Shown here: positions 16,851 to 22,302 of the stretch, one piece after another | Layout of the letters: the number at the start of each line of letters is the position of its first letter | Numbering within the stretch: the first letter of the stretch is position 1 | DNA from: JBCDBH01 sp039184055 | GTDB taxonomy: Bacteria; Acidobacteriota; Thermoanaerobaculia; Multivoradales; J023 | Assembly (NCBI GenBank): GCA_039184055.1 | Contig: JBCDBH010000051.1 | Location: forward strand, 1-22,302 | Length of the DNA: 22,302 nt | Reading direction: 5' to 3' | Program-made: the position numbers and the translations under genes | Notes under the pieces: model-generated | The model's database searches: none | What the model was told of the DNA's origin: nothing | What the model saw: the letters and a program-made list of their open reading frames with translations, nothing else

Positions 16851-16883
16851 AAAAAGGCCCGGCTTTCCGGAAGGAAAGCCGGG
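16851..16883 (-). terminator. Rho-independent terminator of the 275-aa gene
   Basis: An 11-bp stem (CCCGGCTTTCC with GGAAAGCCGGG) has a GGAA/TTCC loop. Read on the minus strand it is followed by CC and five T residues. It lies 17 nt beyond the stop of the 275-aa gene and separates that gene from the 209-aa/TIR operon. Confidence 0.88.
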
Positions 16884-16900
16884 GTGAACGAACACGAAAG

Positions 16901-17728
16901 CTAGACGAGCATCACGGTCGGATCACCCGGTTCACGGGGATCCTCAGTGGGCTCGGCTGGCGGGTCGACCGGTTCCGTTACCTCTTCCGGCGCCGCGACG
17001 TTGCCACGTCGTGACGGGATCCGGATCGCGGCGCGGGTGCGGTCGGCCAGATCGCGCCGGTCGGCGAGCAGGCACAGACCTTCGACGATCCGACCGACCC
17101 CGACGGTGATCCGGTCGATGGAATCGAACGCACGTGATTTCGCATCGGTCTGCAGACTGATGCGTTTGCGTGCTCGGTTCGTTTCGTTGAGGGCGGTGAG
17201 CAAGTCAGCGGTGGCCTGTTCGAGATCGAGAGCGAAGACGCTCAGATCAGTGGGTCCTCCGTCGACGATCGGTGGTGGCGTCGGCACCGCTGGATCGGCG
17301 AGCCGGTCGAGGGTTTGCTTGGCCTGACGCCACAACCCTTCCGGATTGCTCGCGGTGTTTTTGGTGATGGTCACCAACTCGACACCACGGGGCCCGAAAT
17401 AGGTATCGGCGGCTTGACGCAAGCGCACCAGCCGGTCACGTACGTTGGCGGCCGCTCGGTCGCGACGCAAACGCGGATCGATGGCGCTCGCCTGACGCGC
17501 GATCAGTGCTTCCTCGCTGCTCACCATGCTGTCGACCTGGAGGTCGAGCAATCGGATGAGCAAGTCGCGAAGCAGCGCGACATCGGGCGTGGTCTCGCCC
17601 TCCGCCACCACGGTGTTGAAGGCCGCGCCGAGCGGCGGCAGAAGCTCGTCGCCGATTTCGGCGATCGTGCTCATCAAATCGCGGTAGCGGTACTGGTGCC
17701 CGAGGGCGGTTTTGGATGGGGTTCGCAT
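16901..17728 (-). CDS. Helical protein of unknown function with Pro/acidic tail
   Basis: I do not recognise this family. The start at 17728 is chosen because AAGGAG sits 6 nt before it; the longer frame beginning at 17893 has no such site and runs through AT-rich, repeat-bearing DNA. The 275-residue product has no signal peptide and appears mainly alpha-helical. A leucine-rich helical stretch (about 17-68, LLRDLLIRLLDLQVDSM) is followed by an Arg-rich helix (about 86-108), a mixed segment VELVTITKN, a Pro-rich linker (about 147-160) and a second helical block (165-235). It ends in a disordered Pro/Glu/Asp tail from about 245 to the terminal TVMLV. It is monocistronic, with its own terminator and an unusually structured upstream region. 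A scaffold or partner-binding role is possible but unsupported by any motif. Confidence 0.72.
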   Translation of the reverse strand: MRTPSKTALGHQYRYRDLMSTIAEIGDELLPPLGAAFNTVVAEGETTPDVALLRDLLIRLLDLQVDSMVSSEEALIARQASAIDPRLRRDRAAANVRDRLVRLRQAADTYFGPRGVELVTITKNTASNPEGLWRQAKQTLDRLADPAVPTPPPIVDGGPTDLSVFALDLEQATADLLTALNETNRARKRISLQTDAKSRAFDSIDRITVGVGRIVEGLCLLADRRDLADRTRAAIRIPSRRGNVAAPEEVTEPVDPPAEPTEDPREPGDPTVMLV

Positions 17729-17734
17729 GGCTCT

Positions 17735-17740
17735 CTCCTT
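17735..17740 (-). promoter_or_regulatory. Ribosome binding site fixing the 275-aa protein start
   Basis: The minus strand reads AAGGAG followed by a 6-nt spacer to the ATG at 17728. This decides for 17728 over the upstream ATG at 17893. Confidence 0.7.
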
Positions 17741-17843
17741 CTTTTCGCGCCAGCCGGCGGCGCCTGTCGTTTCGTGTGTGTCGCGGGCACGAACGGCCGG
17801 CTCGTTCGCACACACCAGAAGGTAGGGGGAGAGAGACTGAATC

Positions 17844-18050
17844 TGGTCATTTTTTTCATAGGTCGGAAAAACACCGCCTATGAGAAATTTCATCGATTTT
17901 AGGTGGACCTGTGATAGCGGATTGAGCCCGAGCGGACCGTTTGGTCACATCGAGACGGGATACGGGATAAAAGGCTCGAAAACGAGAGTGTTCAAGGCTC
18001 GAGCGGGTGGATCGTGGGCCTTGGTCGGGTGTTTCATAGGCGTCAAAAAC
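17844..18050. repeat. Pair of spaced direct repeats TGGTC-N5-TTTCATAGG-N4-AAAAAC
   Basis: Copies lie at 17844-17872 and 18022-18050, 178 bp apart, with all three blocks conserved and identical internal spacing. Both precede the minus-strand 275-aa gene (about 116 and 294 nt upstream of its start). They may be binding sites for one regulator or remnants of a duplicated promoter. Confidence 0.55.
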
Positions 18051-18137
18051 GCCACGTCCCCGCGAAAAGCTCAGGTGAGAGCTGAAGTGTGTTAGTGGAC
18101 GTGATCGGGAATCGGTTTGACGCAGGACTGCAAAGAA

Positions 18138-18231
18138 TACAATTTGAAACCAAAAAGATCGGTATGAGCGCTCAATTGTACAATTTCGCGAGAAAAATTA
18201 GACAATTTAGCGTCGATTGTACAATTTCGCG
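18138..18231. repeat. Phased TACAATTT sites, three at exact 41-bp spacing
   Basis: TACAATTT begins at 18138, 18179 and 18220. The last two are embedded in a longer 16-bp direct repeat (18175-18190 and 18216-18231) containing the palindrome ATTGTACAAT. A fourth, imperfect site (GACAATTT) is at 18201. Forty-one bases is about four helical turns, so bound proteins would sit on one DNA face. Confidence 0.65.
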
Positions 18232-18268
18232 CGCAGAATGAGCTATTTGACCGTTCCGGGCAACACTA

Positions 18269-18346
18269 CCGCACACAAAAAGGCCCATCGGCAGTGGGGG
18301 CGCCGATGGGTGAGGGAGGCTCCCTTTCGGGGCCACTTCAGGAGCT
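18269..18346 (-). terminator. Terminator of the secreted-protein gene (repeat copy 1)
   Basis: Nine-base arms (18284-18292 and 18302-18310) form a hairpin that, on the minus strand, is followed by CC and five T residues (18277-18281). It lies 44 nt past the stop at 18354. The full 78-bp block, which also carries a second small hairpin (GGGA-GGC-TCCC), recurs nearly unchanged at 19262-19339. Confidence 0.85.
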
Positions 18347-18353
18347 GGATGAC

Positions 18354-19025
18354 TTATTGGCCTTCGATCAAGGGGCCGTCACAGGGCTCCTCGATGCAGC
18401 CACCGCCACCACCCGTGCTGATCGACACGGTGTAGGTGTGACCGAGCGAGTTGGTCACCTCGGTCGGGCAGCTACCGCCGTTGGTGTCCCAGGTCGCGGT
18501 GATGCCGAGATCGCCGACGGTTTCCCAGGCGACATGCGGGTTCTTCGGTTCGTTGAGCTTCCAAAACACTTTGTCACCGTCCTCGACCCGGCCAGTCGCG
18601 GTGAAGGGGCCGAGCGAGCAGCTGCTGTCACAGGTCAGTGTCCAGTCACCCTGACATGTAGTGGCACGTGTGGCGAACGTGACCGGTGCATTGTCAGCGT
18701 CGACCAGCGAGGCTTCGAAGGCGTTATTCGATTCGGCGACCAGGCGATCGAAGGCGATCGAGCTATCGAGGGTCAAGGTGGTGCGACCGTTGGCCTCGAG
18801 CTCGACCTCGTAGACCCGGCGATCCTCGACCCGCGAGCTCCACAGATCGATCCGCACCTCGATCACGTCGTTCGACGGGTTGGTGAGCGTGAGCAGCGCG
18901 TCGCCCAGCACACCGGGCTCGGTGGCGAAACGATGACCGGCATCGGCGTGGGCCATCGTGGCGACCAGCGCCAGGGCCATCAAAAGGACCATGAGGCGAG
19001 CGGGTTTCGTGAACAACGTTTTCAT
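18354..19025 (-). CDS. Small secreted six-cysteine protein of unknown function
   Basis: I do not recognise this family. An AAGGAG element 9 nt upstream and an immediate signal peptide (MKTLFTKPAR, core LMVLLMALALVATM, AHA-D cleavage near 27) fix the start at 19025; the frame continues upstream to 19271 without support. The mature protein (about 195 residues) is rich in beta-type segments: DALLTLTNPSNDVIEVRIDLWSS at the N-terminus, RTTLTLDSSIAFDRLVAE in the middle and GHTYTVSIST near the end. Six cysteines (C124, C132, C136, C186, C210, C215) suggest disulfides. A GGGGG linker precedes the last two in a short CIEEPCDGPL tail. The N-terminal half looks like a small beta-sandwich, as in many envelope proteins, but I cannot name it. 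The gene is a single transcription unit with its own terminator, and its upstream element is duplicated near the sigma factor gene. Confidence 0.82.
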   Translation of the reverse strand: MKTLFTKPARLMVLLMALALVATMAHADAGHRFATEPGVLGDALLTLTNPSNDVIEVRIDLWSSRVEDRRVYEVELEANGRTTLTLDSSIAFDRLVAESNNAFEASLVDADNAPVTFATRATTCQGDWTLTCDSSCSLGPFTATGRVEDGDKVFWKLNEPKNPHVAWETVGDLGITATWDTNGGSCPTEVTNSLGHTYTVSISTGGGGGCIEEPCDGPLIEGQ

Positions 19026-19034
19026 GATCGTCTT

Positions 19035-19040
19035 CTCCTT
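19035..19040 (-). promoter_or_regulatory. Ribosome binding site fixing the secreted-protein start
   Basis: AAGGAG on the minus strand lies 9 nt before the ATG at 19025, and the signal peptide begins directly at that ATG. Confidence 0.75.
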
Positions 19041-19121
19041 GGTTTCGTGTCTGTACGAAGGTGAACGGGACGATCGGCGCCGCCACGGGAAGCGAATCTT
19101 CCCACCGTCGACGTGGCGGCC

Positions 19122-19178
19122 ACCGATCGCGCGGACACGCGGAAATCCCTCGCGAAACCGGACAGCCTTGTGATGAAA
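19122..19178 (-). promoter_or_regulatory. Duplicated upstream element, copy A
   Basis: This 57-bp block lies about 97-153 nt upstream of the secreted-protein start and matches 19358-19414 with 8 mismatches. A perfect 22-base run at its right end includes (minus strand) TCACAAGG and CTGTCCGG. Its position suggests that it contains the promoter or an activator site of the secreted-protein gene. Confidence 0.5.
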
Positions 19179-19261
19179 AGCCTTCTGGCAGGGGCGAGCA
19201 ACGGAGCTGTGGGGTGAACGCCGGAACGTCGGTACGAACACCTGGCATACCGGCACGTTGG

Positions 19262-19339
19262 CCGCACACAAAAAAGGCCCATCGGCAGTGGGGGCGCCGA
19301 TGGGCGTGGGAGGCTCCCTTTCGGGGCCACTCAGGAGCT
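19262..19339 (-). repeat. Terminator repeat copy 2, without an adjacent gene
   Basis: This is a near-identical 78-bp copy of the block at 18269-18346, including the 9-bp stem, the A-run (six here) and the downstream GGGAGGCTCCC hairpin. It should terminate minus-strand transcription, but no minus-strand gene ends next to it; copy B of the upstream element begins 18 nt away. Confidence 0.85.
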
Positions 19340-19357
19340 CGAGGGATCAGTTTTCGT

Positions 19358-19414
19358 ACCGATCACACGGACACGCGCAGACGCCTTGCGAAACCGGACA
19401 GCCTTGTGACGAAA
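19358..19414 (-). promoter_or_regulatory. Duplicated upstream element, copy B
   Basis: This is the second copy of the 57-bp block at 19122-19178, in the same orientation. It lies about 97-153 nt left of the ECF sigma start but faces away from it if copy A drives the minus-strand gene. Together with terminator copy 2 it would bound a minus-strand transcript of roughly 100 nt. Confidence 0.5.
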
Positions 19415-19510
19415 CGCTGTGTACCAGGGACCAGTACTGGAGTGATGGGCGAACACCGAGAACTCGAGGCGAACACTCGGTAGCCCATCGGTCGTAGAAT
19501 CGGCCGTGAC

Positions 19511-20095
19511 GTGACCGATCCACCGAGTGAGATCACCCATTGGCTCGACCGCTGGAGCAGCGGTGACAACGGCGCGCTCGAAGCGTTGATGCCCTTGGTC
19601 CACGATCAGCTACGCGGCCTGGCTCGTGCCCAGCTGGCCCGCGAAACCCCTGGCCACACCCTGCAGCCAACCGCCCTCGTCCACGAGGCCTATTTGCACC
19701 TGGTCGGTCGACGCACCGTCAACTGGCGAAGCCGCGCCCATTTCCTCAACGCCGTCGCCTCGCTGATGCGTCGCATCCTCGTCGACCACGCTCGCGCCCG
19801 TCGCGCCAGCAAACGTGGGCGGGGCGAGCCCACCGTCCTTTTCGACGACGGCTTCGACCTGCCTGCCACCCTTCGTCCCGACCTCGTCGAGCTCGACGAC
19901 GCCCTCACCACCCTTGCCGCCGTCGACCCCCGTCGCGCGCGCATCGTCGAGCTCCGCTTCTTCGCCGGCCTCACCGAACGCGAAATCGCAGAGGTGCTCG
20001 ACGTCTCCGAAAAAACCATCCAGCGCGACTGGAAGATCGCCCGTCTGTGGCTGCTCCGCGAGCTCTCCAACGAGACCGGGACCGCCCAATCGTGA
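19511..20095 (+). CDS. ECF-family RNA polymerase sigma factor (TIGR02999/Sigma70_ECF type)
   Basis: This alternative sigma factor has 194 residues. Region 2 (about 10-100) begins ITHWLDRWSSGDNGALEALM and contains GHTLQPTALVHEAYLHLV and the AHFLNAVASLMRRILVDHAR block typical of the TIGR02999/PF07638 group. Region 4 (about 128-187) has DPRRARIVELRFFAGLTERE and the helix-turn-helix IAEVLDVSEKTIQRDWKIAR. A spacer (about 105-125) separates them. The start is a GTG at 19511 with only weak RBS character. No anti-sigma gene is adjacent. Instead the gene overlaps a Ser/Thr kinase by four bases, a frequent arrangement in Acidobacteriota and Planctomycetota in which the kinase is thought to control the sigma factor. 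Codons are almost all C- or G-ending. Target promoters are unknown; the nearby duplicated element is a candidate. Confidence 0.93.
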   Translation: MTDPPSEITHWLDRWSSGDNGALEALMPLVHDQLRGLARAQLARETPGHTLQPTALVHEAYLHLVGRRTVNWRSRAHFLNAVASLMRRILVDHARARRASKRGRGEPTVLFDDGFDLPATLRPDLVELDDALTTLAAVDPRRARIVELRFFAGLTEREIAEVLDVSEKTIQRDWKIARLWLLRELSNETGTAQS

Positions 20096-21045
20096 CTCCC
20101 GAGCGGTGGCGACAGATCGAGACCATCCTGTCCACCATCCTCGACCAGCCCGAACAACGCACCGCCATCCTCCACGGCCTCGAACCCGACCTCCGTCACG
20201 AAGTCGAATCCTTTCTAGAAGGTGAGTCCGCCGCCAACGCCGGCTTCCTCGACGACGGTCCCATTACCATCGAACCGATCGGCGCCACCATCGACCACTA
20301 CCGACTCGACGCCATCCTCGGCCAGGGCGGCATGGGCACTGTCTACCGTGCCACCGACCTCCGAACGGAAGAGCCCGTCGCCCTCAAAATCATCCGCTAC
20401 GCCCTGTCCGACAACGCCCTCCTGCGTCGCTTCGAGCGCGAACGCGACATCCTCGCCAGCCTTGGACATACATCCGTCGCCCGTCTCCTCGACAGCGGCA
20501 CCACAAAGACCGGCCAGCCTTACCTCATCATCGAGCTCATCGATGGCACACCCATCGACCAATACGCCGAAACTCACCGGCTCAGCGTCAAAGAGAGAAT
20601 CAAACTCATCGCCCAAGTCTGTGACGCCATCCACATCGCCCATCGCGCCAAGATCGTCCATCGCGACCTCAAACCCGCCAACATCCTCGTTACCGTCGAC
20701 GGCATGCCAAAGATCATCGACTTCGGTATCGCCAGCGCACCCCATGACGACAGCCTCAGCGCCCGATCGCCCGCACCTTTTACGCCCACGTACGCCAGTC
20801 CAGAGCAGCGGCGGGGGGAGCCCGCTACCATTACGAGTGATGTGTACTCGCTTGGAGTCGTGCTGCATCGGTTACTGACTGGGGAGTTGCTGGAGGCGGG
20901 GAAGGCGTCGGGATTGCCAGAGTCGATCGATCGGATCATTCGTCGGGCGACGGCTGAGGCGCGGGTGGAGCGGTACTCGTCCGCGAAGGTACTTGCTCGT
21001 CATCTGCGATGGGTTGCGAGACGGTGGCCGGTTTCAGTGCTCTGA
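20092..21045 (+). CDS. Hanks-type Ser/Thr protein kinase, short form
   Basis: This eukaryotic-like kinase probably acts on the co-encoded sigma factor. The start is GTG at 20092, overlapping the sigma stop as GTGA, and gives 317 residues. An N-terminal helical region (about 1-60; RWRQIETILSTILDQPEQR) is common in these sigma-linked kinases. The kinase domain has glycine loop LGQGGMGTVY, VALK (K99), HRDLKPANIL (catalytic D192), DFG (D210), TYASPEQRRGE and SDVYSLGVVLHRLLTG. After LLTG the usual loop before the LDRII helix is shortened. The protein ends about 10 residues after the last kinase helix, whereas relatives usually continue into a membrane helix and TPR repeats. From about 20,790 onward, codon choice shifts away from the C-ending pattern upstream. 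This suggests recombination or truncation of a longer gene; a natural cytosolic short kinase is the alternative. Confidence 0.9.
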   Translation: MTPERWRQIETILSTILDQPEQRTAILHGLEPDLRHEVESFLEGESAANAGFLDDGPITIEPIGATIDHYRLDAILGQGGMGTVYRATDLRTEEPVALKIIRYALSDNALLRRFERERDILASLGHTSVARLLDSGTTKTGQPYLIIELIDGTPIDQYAETHRLSVKERIKLIAQVCDAIHIAHRAKIVHRDLKPANILVTVDGMPKIIDFGIASAPHDDSLSARSPAPFTPTYASPEQRRGEPATITSDVYSLGVVLHRLLTGELLEAGKASGLPESIDRIIRRATAEARVERYSSAKVLARHLRWVARRWPVSVL

Positions 21046-21428
21046 AGTCGCATTGCGGTTGAATGAGGTAGGTAGTGCGAAGAATGAGTCTTGCTATAAT
21101 TCGATTCAATTTCCTGGAAAAGTAAGATTTTTTTGAGGAAAATTTAATTGCATTGCAATCGCAACGGCGAATAAGGTGCCGGATGCAAAACGGGAAATGG
21201 CATTCACCCTGTAGTCTAGATGGCCATACCAAGCTCGTGAGTACCAAGTACATCGGCTGATAAGCAAAGATACTGTTCTGTAGATCAAGAACGAGACAGA
21301 GTATCACTTGAGATTTGGCGAATAGCCTGGACCTACCGCCGTTCTCCAGTAGAGTGATAACAGTTCACGAATCGTTTGATATGCTGCCAATTAGGTAAAC
21401 TGCGCAAACCTCGAAAAGGCATGTAAAG
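21046..21428. other. AT-richer intergenic region between kinase and FRG genes
   Basis: No gene, tRNA or clear terminator is visible. Base composition drops in G+C at once after the kinase stop. Possible secondary structures are an imperfect pair AATTTCCT/AGGAAAATT around 21108-21147 and a nested inverted repeat GATACT...AGTATC with inner GTTCT/AGAAC (21269-21305). Both are weak. The region may be the junction of acquired DNA. Confidence 0.5.
21414..21419 (+). promoter_or_regulatory. Ribosome binding site of the FRG gene
   Basis: AAAAGG lies 9 nt before the ATG at 21429. It is modest but is the only purine-rich element near the proposed start. Confidence 0.45.
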
Positions 21429-22302
21429 ATGAGTACGAAAATAATTGAGTGCGATACCGCATCATCTTTCATCGAGGCTATCTCTCCTCGTGGGGAGGTG
21501 TTTTCCTGGATTAATAGACCCAATAGGTTCCTCTTTCGCGGTCATTCAGATTCTCGATATAAGTTGCTTCCTTCGGCTCTTCGTATAGGTGCGCGATTTC
21601 CAGTTTCTGGGGAGCTTGTCGAAGCCCAGAAATCATGGACAAATGCGACTCAAATTAATGTTGAGATGCGAACTCTTATGAGTTTCTTTTGGCGGGTAGA
21701 TGAAAACGCCTTGCACCTTCCTGAGGATACACAAGTCGCTCGGCATAGGCTTTCGCAAGGTCCACGATCTCTAGGAGAGTGGCCGTCTAGTGAACTTCTC
21801 TCGACTCTCGCGTTGGCGCAACACCATGGGTTGCCAACTCGTCTTCTTGACTGGAGCCGTAGCGGCAGAATTGCAGCGTACTTTGCAGCTGGGCCGGCGG
21901 CAAGATGGGAGTCTGGTCTAGCTCCGAAACCTGAGGGTGTCGATAAGCTGGCTGTATGGGCATTTCATGCCGATAGTCTCGAGGTCCGCGAGCGTCTCGC
22001 TGCTGCCACGCTACAGAGTGTGCGCGTTTCACTTGTCACTGCACCTCGATCTTCAAATCCTAATCTGCACGCACAGAAAGGTGCATTTACTCTAGTTGTT
22101 AGGCGCAATGCATCTGAAAGAGAGGTGGTCGACCGGACGCCTCTCGATGAGCTAGGAGTTGAGCTGAAACCGGAGCCTCAGTTCTTTAAATTCACTTTAC
22201 CTATTCGCGAATCACGAAGCCTCATGAGACTTCTGGCTCTTGAAGGTATTAATGCTGCCACGGTCTTTCCTGGATACGGAGGTGCAGTCGGAGCTCTCTA
22301 CG
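21429..22302 (+). CDS. FRG domain-containing protein (3' partial)
   Basis: The reading frame is open from the ATG at 21429 to the right edge (291 residues visible, no stop). It matches the FRG domain family (PF08867). The namesake block FLFRGHSDSRYKLLPSALR (about 34-52) is followed by the second signature LALAQHHGLPTRLLDW (126-142) with RIAAYFAA, then LAVWAFHAD, the NPNLHAQKGAFTLV block (about 210-223) and a C-terminal stretch SRSLMRLLALEGINAATVFP. FRG proteins have no established reaction; they are frequent in mobile and defence-associated regions. Codons are frequently T- or A-ending, unlike every gene to the left. Together with the AT-rich leader this points to horizontal acquisition. The visible part is probably most of the domain; a further C-terminal module cannot be excluded. 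Confidence 0.88.
   Translation, partial: MSTKIIECDTASSFIEAISPRGEVFSWINRPNRFLFRGHSDSRYKLLPSALRIGARFPVSGELVEAQKSWTNATQINVEMRTLMSFFWRVDENALHLPEDTQVARHRLSQGPRSLGEWPSSELLSTLALAQHHGLPTRLLDWSRSGRIAAYFAAGPAARWESGLAPKPEGVDKLAVWAFHADSLEVRERLAAATLQSVRVSLVTAPRSSNPNLHAQKGAFTLVVRRNASEREVVDRTPLDELGVELKPEPQFFKFTLPIRESRSLMRLLALEGINAATVFPGYGGAVGALY

Larger units (their letters stand above)
17729..18268. other. Structured intergenic region upstream of the 275-aa gene
   Basis: I see no convincing gene here. The DNA is visibly richer in A/T than its flanks, especially 18110-18260. It contains an inverted repeat TCATAGG/CCTATGA (17856-17862 and 17877-17883), two copies of a spaced motif (17844-17872, 18022-18050), a small hairpin GGCGT/ACGCC inside the second copy, and an evenly spaced set of TACAATTT sites (18138-18227). 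Short frames in it lack ribosome binding sites and codon bias. Confidence 0.6.
19026..19510. other. Intergenic region made largely of duplicated flanking elements
   Basis: No gene is supported here. From left to right it holds the leader of the secreted-protein gene (19026-19121), upstream element copy A (19122-19178), a unique stretch, terminator copy 2 (19262-19339), upstream element copy B (19358-19414) and the leader of the ECF sigma gene. The sigma leader includes a perfect 10-bp palindrome CCAGTACTGG (19431-19440). Confidence 0.65.

Noticed and set aside
17729..17893. Longer N-terminus for the 275-aa protein (start at 17893)
   Set aside because: The added 55 residues would be encoded by AT-rich repeat-bearing DNA with no RBS, whereas 17728 has AAGGAG at good distance.
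18175..18231. CRISPR-like array from the repeated ATTGTACAATTTCGCG
   Set aside because: Only two full copies of a 16-base repeat with a 25-base gap and no cas genes nearby; an operator-type repeat is a better reading.
18294..19064. Plus-strand open frame of 256 codons opposite the secreted six-cysteine protein
   Set aside because: The minus-strand frame has a signal peptide, RBS and terminator; this one starts inside the terminator repeat.
21046..21428. Possible tRNA or attachment site at the start of the AT-rich segment
   Set aside because: No cloverleaf with TTCRA loop and acceptor stem could be formed by eye, and no direct repeat flanks are visible within the window.

Overview
The window is GC-rich bacterial chromosome with strong C/G third-position bias over most of its length. 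Several traits point to a Gram-negative, envelope-rich bacterium, most likely an Acidobacteriota (Thermoanaerobaculia-like) or a similar group. These are the adjacent DUF1800/DUF1501 pair, an ECF sigma factor translationally coupled to a Ser/Thr kinase, Tat-exported enzymes, and a secreted S8 peptidase with a DGFESGDTxAWS-type C-terminus. No rRNA or other taxonomic marker is present, so this placement is inference.

Positions 1-11.2 kb look like ordinary chromosomal genes. They hold the 3' part of a proline-rich CD225/dispanin membrane protein, an OmpR-type response regulator and histidine kinase followed after 29 nt by a Tat-exported agmatine deiminase-like enzyme, and a convergent secreted S8-type peptidase with a bidirectional terminator between them. 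A divergent six-TM GGDEF diguanylate cyclase and the DUF1800-DUF1501 pair follow, closed by a strong terminator. The regulator gene is preceded by a palindrome with the half-sites and spacing of CusR/CopR-type boxes.

Positions 11.2-17.9 kb look accessory. Here lies a minus-strand two-gene unit: an unrecognised 209-aa protein 3 nt upstream of a 1,619-residue TIR-NB-ARC-helical-WD40 protein, which is APAF-1/plant NLR architecture with a TIR effector. Its propeller region contains a recent 206-codon internal duplication. This is the best candidate for a poorly described immunity or cell-death system. Upstream is a separate minus-strand gene for a helical 275-aa protein of unknown role.

Positions 17.7-19.5 kb hold little coding capacity but much structure. 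There are TACAATTT sites at exact 41-bp spacing, a second pair of long spaced direct repeats, one small secreted six-cysteine protein, and a duplicated 78-bp terminator plus a duplicated 57-bp upstream element. The second terminator/upstream set has no gene between its parts.

Positions 19.5-22.3 kb hold an ECF sigma factor overlapping a Ser/Thr kinase by 4 nt. The kinase changes codon style near its end and stops straight after the kinase fold. An AT-richer non-coding stretch and a 3'-truncated FRG-domain gene of different codon use follow, suggesting horizontally acquired DNA at the right edge.
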